Shown piece after piece: positions 9,201 to 15,058 of a DNA stretch of 45,790 nt (the stretch's first letter is position 1; each line of letters starts with the position of its first letter). The DNA comes from an uncultured Eggerthellaceae bacterium (lineage in GTDB: Bacteria > Actinomycetota > Coriobacteriia > Coriobacteriales > Eggerthellaceae): positions 1-45,790 of the forward strand of contig CAKUFS010000018.1 in assembly GCA_934648845.1 (NCBI GenBank), in the 5' to 3' direction. Below the pieces are notes generated by a model, which did no database searches, had not been told where the DNA came from, and saw only the letters and a list, made by a program, of their open reading frames with translations. The position numbers were made by a program, and so were the translations under genes.

Positions 9201-10750
9201 AGGATATCGCTATCCAGCTTGAATGCACCGTTGATAAATCGACGATTTCCGTGACGTCATTGGGACTTGTTTCCAAGGAGAACTCCGATGCGGAAGATAC
9301 CGTTTCGAATGTGGGCGTTGAGGAATATCGCTACGATGTGTCGTTTGACAGCGGGAACACTAATACGTACGCCGATGAATATTGGATGGTAGACCAACTG
9401 AATATGGTTTGCGCCCCGTTTGATCTTCGCGTGACCACGATTGTGTTGCCTACGGTTGAAAACGACTCTATACCTACCGTTGCGCTTTTGATTAAAACGA
9501 ATAAAAGCGCTGGTGAGTCATGGATTCCCGCGGTTGAGACGGCTTGTCACGAATCAACACTGTGCGATGGTTCTTCCCGTTTCAACGGAGCTGGCTGGCG
9601 ATTTGCGGGAACGTATTCCTCCGATACGCCCACGATGATTTCTGTGGAGAGCTTGGGGCTGGCTCAAGATGAATATCTCACGGGATTGTGCTTGTACTAC
9701 GGCGCCGTTGAAAAGGACTTTTCAACGCTGAGTCCCTTGTCGTATATGGTGGTTGCAACGCATGAGCTGGCCGAAGGCGTTGTAATTCCCAACACGGCAA
9801 CAGGTCACATTACGCGCAATTGGGCGCAGCGTGATGGTTCGGTGAATGGGTTGTCCGACGATGATATCGATAGCGTTGCTACCACGGTTTTAGGTACGTT
9901 TGAGCAGCATTTCGATCGCGGGTACTCGCCGACTTCGAGCGGACGTTTAGGCTCTTGGAAGCCGACGTTGCCTCAAACGGGGGACACAATGTTGCCATTT
10001 GGATTTTTAGCGCTTGTTGGTGCGTTGACATGCGCTGCTGCAGGCGTGTATATTTTCGCAAGGAATCGACGCATGCGTGTTCAGCTTGCAAGGAAGGGGT
10101 CTGCTGTGGATAAATCGGCTGGTAAGATGATGGGGTTTTTCGTGGCGCTGCTTTTGGTCGCGCTTCCCCTGGCGGGGTGCTCATGCAGCAGGCAAGGCGC
10201 TGAGTCCGCCTCATCGGATGCATCGGCGGCCACCTCGGTGAGCGGAGCCGCCTCTTCCGCTTCGGCCTCGACCGATGCTGCAGCTGGCACTTCTTCCGAT
10301 GACGTTGATGCTAACGAGGGTGATGGCGACTCTTCTGAAGAGGCTCCCTCATCGGGTGATTCTTCCTCATCGAGCCAGGGCGGCGCCTCGGATTCTTCCT
10401 GGACCGTTTCTTCTGCGCCTTCGGGCGGCTCTTCGGGTGGCGATTCCGGCTCGGGGACTTCTGAGCCGCAGCCCGCTGCACACGAACATTCGTGGGAATG
10501 GGTCCCGCAGTGGGTGGATGTTGTTCACCGCGAGGCGTACGACAAGCCGGTGTACCGCTGGGCAACATGGTGCTATAAGTGCAATATTGAGGTCAGTGAT
10601 TCGCATGGTGAGGATATGTTCTTGCAAGGTGATGGTGGCCATAACCTCACCGACAAACAGGTCCTCGACCACTACGAGCACATCGAGGCCGAGACCCATC
10701 AAGAGGACCACGGCTATTACCGCTGCTCCACCTGCGGCGAAACGTACTAG
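6206..10750 (+). CDS. Giant SpaA-repeat LPXTG surface protein, in frame with a lipoprotein
   Basis: The 1514-residue frame starts at ATG after ATAGGGG. It has a signal peptide (residues 1-36, ending AAFAQ), an Ala/Gly/Glu-rich linker to about 150, a short region with YEAYCLDPALPAP that resembles a thioester-domain start, and then about six SpaA/prealbumin-like beta domains recognised by their ends (RELEAPTGF, KEAIPPQGF, EETKAPQGY and others). The sorting signal LPQTGD is at residues 1255-1260, followed by a membrane span and RRMR. The frame does not stop there: it continues into a lipoprotein signal (LPLAGC), a Ser-rich linker and a Cys/His-rich domain. Such proteins are sortase-anchored adhesins or pilins; no sortase is in the window. 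The region around 6.7-9.9 kb looks less GC-rich than its flanks, which suggests acquisition. The tail is annotated separately as a likely second gene. Confidence 0.85.
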   Translation: MVGVFKKRGNFAARIVAAALAAVLCVSSVPCAAFAQTVNNADVQSASGAASQEARVAEEAGEDVGAAAAAGAVFEVGAGEDAGAAGIGAAGAEPSGEAAAGVAPGGAGECDAGAGNASAFAASAERQPLSSESAGASEIQDVATQALEARTNAAVQCRDDRIALASANYDYSGVAHCWFRNDRPTDYVFTVEIDGVSYEAYCLDPALPAPANGWYTFYATWDDDEKAYDIVLDTKDAEVHWSQIDIGLGCQSVGGFRIYAKGDFTLTKSSSNLEVSGIYNVAGAVYGLYWYYVDAQAGNEPDYRLVIGDDGSSDTLTGLTPDERWYVRELEAPTGFTLDPTIYTVPIRPNQDNIYHVTDEPVMDPNNVLLKKVTADGQEYLGEHLSLAMAEYQFDYYAGYYDTVEQARASGAPTRSWVLRTNNNGYTGVRYADKTFTHDGVEYPYLVSGEVYRASSGKPSMPLGTLVIHETNPPFGYKVSSSIFIAQLKQADNEFGYEWAFGGEGFADGNVALDKESVDAGSLTILKKSTNPDLTAGINSYSLAGARFDIYDNAACQGEPKYTLVTKEDGTTDTIEELPPGLHLYIKEAIPPQGFKESSDVYEVVIKPGNVSATTVVIENVPVYAAPSVSLVKKDSNGDQAFKGDATLAGAEYTFAFYAGKSSAQGAPDATWVGVTNEEGRTSLDQATLVSGSEWLIEGQCVLPLGFLTVEETKAPQGYQKSSEVFSAQVVYDEQTRTAKWVKGDVVSDDAVFCDAVEFEAAEDIKLFGISVYKKIQGAQTGISPEGIQFQIVYKPTGEVVKTITIGADGTATTGERALPCGSYEVREVEESVPVGLLPYSATSKTGSNVIDTIDASDDGYFPLYQVIQTECTDYTSDTPRGEKKDHATGQSIAGTEFTLYRYTGSLVIDDGSVDAVAADFDPYQDYWTQLETAMTDAHGKFEFNTQPYGVYMMVETNPEWHYLSASEGEYDGVSKDPLATARVFVIDKNHPCEIQLWEDIAIQLECTVDKSTISVTSLGLVSKENSDAEDTVSNVGVEEYRYDVSFDSGNTNTYADEYWMVDQLNMVCAPFDLRVTTIVLPTVENDSIPTVALLIKTNKSAGESWIPAVETACHESTLCDGSSRFNGAGWRFAGTYSSDTPTMISVESLGLAQDEYLTGLCLYYGAVEKDFSTLSPLSYMVVATHELAEGVVIPNTATGHITRNWAQRDGSVNGLSDDDIDSVATTVLGTFEQHFDRGYSPTSSGRLGSWKPTLPQTGDTMLPFGFLALVGALTCAAAGVYIFARNRRMRVQLARKGSAVDKSAGKMMGFFVALLLVALPLAGCSCSRQGAESASSDASAATSVSGAASSASASTDAAAGTSSDDVDANEGDGDSSEEAPSSGDSSSSSQGGASDSSWTVSSAPSGGSSGGDSGSGTSEPQPAAHEHSWEWVPQWVDVVHREAYDKPVYRWATWCYKCNIEVSDSHGEDMFLQGDGGHNLTDKQVLDHYEHIEAETHQEDHGYYRCSTCGETY
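10106..10750 (+). CDS. Putative lipoprotein with Cys/His zinc-ribbon-like C-terminus (internal start)
   Basis: GTG at 10106 lies six bases after AAGGAAGGGG and opens a 214-residue protein in the same frame as the LPXTG protein. It begins MDKSAGKMMGFFVALLLV, with lipobox LPLAGC, then a long Ser/Ala/Asp-rich linker and a compact C-terminal domain with two CxxC pairs (CYKC and CSTC) and several His residues, which looks like a metal-binding ribbon. A lipid-anchored protein cannot mature if it is made only as the tail of the LPXTG protein, so an internal start is the simpler reading. A decayed copy of this gene head occurs at 13938-14005. It precedes a membrane protein by 13 bases and the two may work together. 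Confidence 0.6.
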   Translation: MDKSAGKMMGFFVALLLVALPLAGCSCSRQGAESASSDASAATSVSGAASSASASTDAAAGTSSDDVDANEGDGDSSEEAPSSGDSSSSSQGGASDSSWTVSSAPSGGSSGGDSGSGTSEPQPAAHEHSWEWVPQWVDVVHREAYDKPVYRWATWCYKCNIEVSDSHGEDMFLQGDGGHNLTDKQVLDHYEHIEAETHQEDHGYYRCSTCGETY

Positions 10751-10763
10751 CAAGGGGGCAATC

Positions 10764-11948
10764 ATGACGCAACTCATCTCAGCCCGCGGCGCGCATGCCG
10801 CGGGTGGCGCCGCAGCGCGCGTTGTCGCCGTTGCGACCGCGGCCGTCGTCGTTGTTTCCCTGCTGGGCCTTTCAGCTCCGCCCTGCGCCGAGGCAACCAG
10901 CGCGCCCTCCCTAACGCAAACGCGTATCGTCACGTGGCTCTCCACCGACGAGCAGCCTGACTTCGCAGAAGCATTCGAGCAGGACGGGCTGACGTATTCC
11001 CTGGTTGGCACCGAAATCGTGCAGCTCGAATCGCAGTTCGGCACCGTGCCAGCGCAACGTTCCGTGACCGTGCCGTGCGAGCCCGCTGATCTGGATGCGG
11101 CGCGCAATTCGTTTGTGCAGGCGCTCGACGTGGACCAGGACGGCTATGCGGGTTCCATCCCGTTGGTGCAGGTGGCGGCTGCGCCTGTGTACGCGCAGCG
11201 CTCGTGGGAAGTGAACGAGCTGCGCGATTTCGCGGGGCTTCCCAGTAACGATGCAGTCCAGATTGCCGCAGAACTTGCGTTCAACAATCCCGAAACGGAA
11301 AACGACCTGGCCCTTCGCCTGGCATCGCTGTCGTGGTCTATCGATGCGCGCGATGCGAACGGGCTTCCGTCATCGTACACAGCCCACGCGCTGTATCGCG
11401 GCGCCGATACCGCATCGGTGCTCGACCATTATGACGTGACGGCGTTCTATGAGGGCGATGTGCAGGCTATCGAGCCGGTTATCACATACCAGGCCACGCT
11501 GAGCTACCGTGCGCCTGCCGTCGAAGTTTCGGGCGGCGCGGACGATTCCGACGGGCTGCCCCTTGCGGCCATCGCGGCCGCCGCGGCTGCTGTTGCTGCG
11601 GCTGCAGCGGCGTTCGGCGTGTTCTTCTGGCGCCGGCATCGCGACGTGCGCGTATGCCGCGTGGAAGGTCCTGCCTGTGATGGCGATTCTAGTGCCCCAA
11701 GCGGTTACATGCAAGGCGGCCAGGGAAGCAATGCTGCGCGCGAAACGCTCAAGGTGATCGCTCGCGTTTCCTCGAAGCACGCGAAGGATGGAGCGCTTGT
11801 TGTGGAGCTTCCGCCGCACTTGAATGTGGCAGCGCAGCGCTATGCTCTGATGCTGGCGCCCCACAAAGCGGACGGCGGCGTTTTGAACGTCGTGCAGTGT
11901 GGCCGCCTTGTTGCCGCCACGCGCGCCGACCGCATCGTGTACTTGTAG
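10764..11948 (+). CDS. Secreted type I membrane protein of unknown function
   Basis: The 394-residue protein starts at ATG after AAGGGGG. It has an N-terminal hydrophobic signal (VVAVATAAVVVVSLLGLS), an extracellular part of about 220 residues with no family I recognise, a poly-Ala transmembrane segment ending FGVFFWRRHRD at about residue 295, and a cytoplasmic tail of about 100 residues ending in a compact strand-rich stretch. It is 13 bases after the lipoprotein, so translation may be coupled. The outside-span-inside layout would suit an assembly factor or sensor for the neighbouring surface proteins; I cannot assign a function. Confidence 0.7.
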   Translation: MTQLISARGAHAAGGAAARVVAVATAAVVVVSLLGLSAPPCAEATSAPSLTQTRIVTWLSTDEQPDFAEAFEQDGLTYSLVGTEIVQLESQFGTVPAQRSVTVPCEPADLDAARNSFVQALDVDQDGYAGSIPLVQVAAAPVYAQRSWEVNELRDFAGLPSNDAVQIAAELAFNNPETENDLALRLASLSWSIDARDANGLPSSYTAHALYRGADTASVLDHYDVTAFYEGDVQAIEPVITYQATLSYRAPAVEVSGGADDSDGLPLAAIAAAAAAVAAAAAAFGVFFWRRHRDVRVCRVEGPACDGDSSAPSGYMQGGQGSNAARETLKVIARVSSKHAKDGALVVELPPHLNVAAQRYALMLAPHKADGGVLNVVQCGRLVAATRADRIVYL

Positions 11949-11957
11949 GCGAAATCC

Positions 11958-11986
11958 CGGGGCGCACGCCCATTTCGTGCGCCCCG
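11958..11986 (+). terminator. Hairpin after the 10764-11948 gene
   Basis: A perfect 10-bp GC-rich stem (CGGGGCGCAC / GTGCGCCCCG) with a 9-base loop starts 10 bases after the stop codon. There is no T tract, so it may be a factor-dependent terminator or an mRNA-stabilising end. Confidence 0.5.
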
Positions 11987-12061
11987 AGCGCTGGCTAGGA
12001 TTTGTAAGCGTCAAAGAAATCCTCTGGCAATCGGAGAGTGATGCTTCTACCTGGGAAATTA

Positions 12062-12110
12062 CACTTTTTCAAGGGAATTAATGCCCATAAATCGCACTTT
12101 TTCAAGGGAA
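12062..12110. repeat. Two 16-base direct repeats, 33 bp apart
   Basis: CACTTTTTCAAGGGAA occurs at 12062-12077 and again, exactly, at 12095-12110. The 33-bp phase equals the spacing seen twice in the iterons at 12525-12621, so this may be the operator of a lost ATPase gene. Confidence 0.75.
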
Positions 12111-12202
12111 CCAAGGTTGTAAGCGCATGATGCGCGTATTGTGGGTGAGGCCATGCAGCAAACCATGTTGGGTGCCGAAGGAATCGGCGTTCCTTCGGCG
12201 TC

Positions 12203-12326
12203 ATGATAAAAACGGGGTACTTTTCTGTGGGTTTGCTGCAGCTAACTTTTTTGCGACCTGGGAAAATGCCTGTTTCTCGTTCCTTCTCGCACCAAAAAGC
12301 ACCGAAAAGTACCCCGTTTTTATCAT
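12203..12326. repeat. 124-bp palindromic element with perfect 23-bp inverted ends
   Basis: The end at 12203-12225 (beginning ATGATAAAAACGGGG) is the exact reverse complement of 12304-12326. Inside, at 12253-12269, is GCGACCTGGGAAAATGC, which recurs with one change in a second element at 36855-37017. It is MITE-like in size and shape; no transposase gene or clear target duplication is visible. Confidence 0.75.
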
Positions 12327-12524
12327 CGGTCGCTCCAACCGCCCCGGCGCCGTCCCGCAACTCGAACTGCCCCGCCCCCTTCCGCACCCCCTTCCTCACT
12401 CCAACCGGTTGTTTCCCGCCCTCTGTCGCCTTGCCGTCAGCCCATGGTTCTTGCGTCGCGAGTCTTGGCGTCATTGTCGTAGCCTGCGCCGCCGCCTTCC
12501 ACTGCTCTAATTGCATTGCGACTA

Positions 12525-12621
12525 CAACAAATTGACAGAAACGGCCCAAAAATGCTGCAACAAATTGACAAATTGCAACAAATTGACAAAAATAGCCTCA
12601 AAACCGTGCAACAAATTGACA
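12525..12621 (+). repeat. Four phased iterons before the second DUF4143 ATPase
   Basis: CAACAAATTGACA occurs exactly at 12525-12537, 12558-12570, 12576-12588 and 12609-12621. The start-to-start spacing is 33, 18 and 33 bp. The last copy runs into the AAGGAG ribosome-binding site of the ATPase at 12632, so a protein bound here could block both transcription and translation. The function is inferred from position. Confidence 0.85.
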
Positions 12622-12631
12622 AGGAGTTGCT

Positions 12632-13930
12632 GTGCTTAAACGAAAAGCTCTTGCGCAAATGGAAAGCTGGTTTGCGAACCGCACCCATCAAGCTCTTTTG
12701 GTAACGGGTGCGCGACAGGTGGGTAAGACCTATTTGATTCGTGAGTTTGCGCGAACTCACTGGGAAAATGTTGCTGAAATCAATTTCTACGAGAACAGCG
12801 AGGCGAAAGAGGCCATATCATCGGCTAAAAACGCGCGCGAGCTGTTTTTGCGTCTAAGCGCGTATTCGCCTTGTCCTCTTTCTCCTGGTAAAACGGTTAT
12901 CTTTTTGGATGAAATTCAGGAGGTCAAAGAAGTTGCTACTGCTATTAAGTTCCTTATGGAGCGGGGTGACTTTGACTACATCCTGTCTGGTTCGATGCTG
13001 GGAGTCGAACTGAAGAGCATCAAGTCTGATCCAGTGGGATTCATGAGCACTCTTGTTATGTATCCCTTAGACTTTGAGGAGTTTTGCTGGGCAAATGGCG
13101 TGAACGACGACGTGCTTGAAGAGGCGCGAATCGCTTTTCATGAGAAGCGACCCGTTGATTCTTTCGTTGACGGAAGGTTATCTGATCTTCTGCATCGCTA
13201 CTTAATTTGCGGCGGTATGCCCGATGCCGTTGTGGCGTTTTCCAGCACGGATAACATCAGTGCAACCCGGTTGGTCCACGAAGCGATTGCTACCCAATAT
13301 CGTAACGATATCTCGAAGTATGCGGGTGACCGCGTTCTTGTTGTAAAGCGTATATTCGACCTTATGCCGTCTGAGATATCCAGGCAGAACAAGCGTTTTG
13401 TGGTGAAGGACATTAGCGGTGACTCTCATGTGGACCGGTATGTGAATGATTTTCTTTGGCTTTCCGATGCTAACGTTGCGCTGCCGACTTACAACGTTAC
13501 GGAGCCCCGTTATCCCTTGCGAACATCTTTAGAATCAAAAAAATTCAAGCTGTTTTTGTCGGATGTGGGTCTTTTGACTTATCTCTGCGGAATGGATGTG
13601 GTGCGAAGCCTGGTTTCTGATCGTGTTGATATCAATTACGGGGCGATCTACGAAAATTTTGTCGCGCAAGAACTTGCAAGTCACGGCCATGATCTGCTTT
13701 ATTTCAGCAACAGGGCACAAGGGGAGCTCGATTTTCTGATCCAGAAACAAAATCGCGTTATTCCCATAGAGGTCAAATCGGGAAAAGATTATCGCAGGCA
13801 CAGCGCTCTCGACAACGCTCTTAAGACTTCCAACTGGGGTATTGAAGAGGCAGTTGTCCTGCATGAAGGGAATGTCAAGCGGGAATTGGGCATCGACTAC
13901 CTTCCTGCTTATATGGCCATGTTTTTGTAG
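12632..13930 (+). CDS. AAA family ATPase with DUF4143 C-terminal domain (second copy)
   Basis: The 432-residue protein starts at GTG after AAGGAG. It has a P-loop GARQVGKT at residues 26-33, Walker B VIFLDEIQE, sensor-like ILSGSMLG, the CGGMPDAV motif, and a C-terminal nuclease-fold domain with GELDFLI and PIEVKSGKDY, the intact PD-(D/E)xK pattern typical of DUF4143. The first copy at 1017-2306 lacks that lysine strand. Four exact iterons lie directly upstream, and a decayed fragment of the lipoprotein gene head begins 8 bases after the stop codon, which suggests that this gene arrived by a rearrangement involving the surface-protein cluster. The cellular role of the family is not established. 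Confidence 0.87.
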   Translation: MLKRKALAQMESWFANRTHQALLVTGARQVGKTYLIREFARTHWENVAEINFYENSEAKEAISSAKNARELFLRLSAYSPCPLSPGKTVIFLDEIQEVKEVATAIKFLMERGDFDYILSGSMLGVELKSIKSDPVGFMSTLVMYPLDFEEFCWANGVNDDVLEEARIAFHEKRPVDSFVDGRLSDLLHRYLICGGMPDAVVAFSSTDNISATRLVHEAIATQYRNDISKYAGDRVLVVKRIFDLMPSEISRQNKRFVVKDISGDSHVDRYVNDFLWLSDANVALPTYNVTEPRYPLRTSLESKKFKLFLSDVGLLTYLCGMDVVRSLVSDRVDINYGAIYENFVAQELASHGHDLLYFSNRAQGELDFLIQKQNRVIPIEVKSGKDYRRHSALDNALKTSNWGIEEAVVLHEGNVKRELGIDYLPAYMAMFL

Positions 13931-13937
13931 GTACGCC

Positions 13938-14005
13938 GTTCAGCTTGCAGGGAAGGGGTCTGCTGTTAGTAAAGCTGCTGGTAAGATGATGAGGCTTTTT
14001 GTGGC
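13938..14005 (+). pseudogene. Decayed duplicate of the lipoprotein gene head
   Basis: These 68 bases align without gaps to 10079-10146 at about 59 positions. They include the AGGGAAGGGG ribosome-binding site, but the start codon GTG has become GTT and similarity ends after the first codons of the signal peptide. The copy starts 8 bases after the stop of the second DUF4143 ATPase. Confidence 0.8.
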
Positions 14006-14690
14006 ACCCCTTCGCCACCCCAACCCGATTCTTTCGCCGTTCCGCCACTCCCGCATCACCATCCTCTGCTCATCGCGTCAATTGTGTGCAACTCTCTCGC
14101 CTGTTGCGCACGACAATGCGCGCTGCCGCAAACCTCGCGGCAAGCGCCCCAGCGAAGGTCGCGCAGCCGCTCCGCGCCTCGCTTGCAAACTGTGCTTTCA
14201 CCTGCGGATTTTACGCCGCATACTGTATCGTAACGGCTTTGGCATTGCGGTTGCTGTTTCCCCTGATGCGATATGGAATCATGCCTTAAACGATTGTCTC
14301 CACCGCCTAAAAAAACTATAATTTCACCGTTCGTGGTAGGACAGTGGTATTCCTGTGCCCAAAGACGGGGAAACTCGGCGGAATTTCGAGTGGGGCTTTA
14401 TCCGAGATGAGACCTCAAACGAAGTTCCTCCCCAGATTTCGATCAAGGCGTTCGACGCGCTTTTGACCAGGGAATACAGGCGGTTGGACCACGAATCATG
14501 ACTTGTGTCTTTGCGGTTCGCCAAAGCGCAGCGCATCCAGGGGCTTTGCTCACTTGAGCGGGGTGCCTTGAAGACGCGCCTCGCCAAAGCATCCTGCGCC
14601 GAAGCGCTCCAAGCGCTAAAGTGCCGTGCCGAAGCGTCGCGCGCCTTCGAGTTCTGCTTGTCAGAATCGGTCAATCAGCCCGATTCGTCG
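14006..14690. other. Gene-poor stretch between the ATPase and the riboswitch
   Basis: I see no recognisable family here. One short frame, GTG 14355 to TGA 14501 (48 residues, beginning VPKDGETRRNFEWGFIRDE), has protein-like composition but a poor ribosome-binding site; it may be a small gene or the end of a lost one. Confidence 0.4.
14355..14501 (+). CDS. Possible small protein or gene remnant
   Basis: The 48-residue frame has mixed, charged composition with no signal peptide or membrane span (motifs RRNFEWGF and LLTREYRRLDHES). The reading frame is open for several codons upstream of the GTG, which fits a truncated C-terminal fragment as well as a small gene. I do not recognise it. Confidence 0.25.
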   Translation: MPKDGETRRNFEWGFIRDETSNEVPPQISIKAFDALLTREYRRLDHES

Positions 14691-14699
14691 AAGCAGGAC

Positions 14700-14930
14700 G
14701 CCCAAAGCGCCGCGCCTAGCGCGTGCCCACAAGGATGGACAAGGGAATCAGGTGAAACTCCTGAACGGCACCCGCCGCTGTAAGCGCGGAGCTGGGCATT
14801 CCAAAGGCGAAAGCCGGCCACTGGGGCAACCTGGGAAGGCGGAGTGCGCGGCGCGAAGGCAGGCAAGCATGGGCGTACGCTTGCACGCTTTCGAACGCGC
14901 AAGTCAGAAGACCTACAAGGCATGGCGCAA
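14700..14930 (+). ncRNA. Cobalamin riboswitch
   Basis: The conserved core is present in order: AAGGGAATCAGGTGAAACTC (from about 14739), the ACGGCACCCGCCGCTGTAA box, the B12 box AAAGCCGGCCACTG (about 14810-14823), the TGGGAAGGCG segment, and a downstream AGTCAGAAGACCT pairing element (about 14905-14917). These match the adenosylcobalamin riboswitch class. It sits upstream of a terminator hairpin at 14971-15000 and the 1593-residue surface protein at 15059, so high cobalamin should stop transcription early. The outer ends of the aptamer are approximate. Confidence 0.93.
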
Positions 14931-14970
14931 ATCCGCACGTCAAAGGCGGATTTCTCCACGGGAAAACGGG

Positions 14971-15000
14971 CCGTGATGGAAGGTATCCATCACGGTTTTT
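14971..15000 (+). terminator. Riboswitch expression-platform terminator
   Basis: CCGTGATGGA and TCCATCACGG form a perfect 10-bp stem with a 5-base loop, followed by T residues (interrupted T tract to 15009). It lies between the cobalamin aptamer and the first gene, as expected for transcriptional attenuation. Confidence 0.9.
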
Positions 15001-15058
15001 CCTTTTTTTGGGGAAAAGCGACGTGGCGGATAAGGCCAAGGAAAAAGAAAGGAACAAA

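Larger units (their letters stand above)
11949..12631. other. Repeat-rich intergenic region
   Basis: This 683-bp stretch has no convincing gene. It holds a perfect hairpin after the preceding stop (11958-11986), a pair of 16-base direct repeats 33 bp apart, a 124-bp palindromic element with 23-bp ends, and four iterons in front of the second DUF4143 ATPase. A short minus-strand reading at 12000-12050 (SITLRLPEDFFDAYKS then stop) resembles the first strand and helix of a ribbon-helix-helix protein and may be a gene relic. Confidence 0.55.

Noticed and set aside
11995..12549. Minus-strand frame of 184 codons across the repeat-rich region
   Set aside because: It crosses the palindromic element and iterons and repeats the same peptide from the direct repeats; only the last 17 codons look protein-like, so I noted them as a possible relic.
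12525..12621. Iterons considered as a CRISPR array or plasmid origin
   Set aside because: The repeats are only 13 bases with 5- to 20-base gaps, no cas gene is near, and no replication initiator gene is present; position favours an operator.
13842..14321. Open frame overlapping the end of the second ATPase
   Set aside because: Its only recognisable part is the decayed lipoprotein-head duplicate; the rest has no protein-like pattern.
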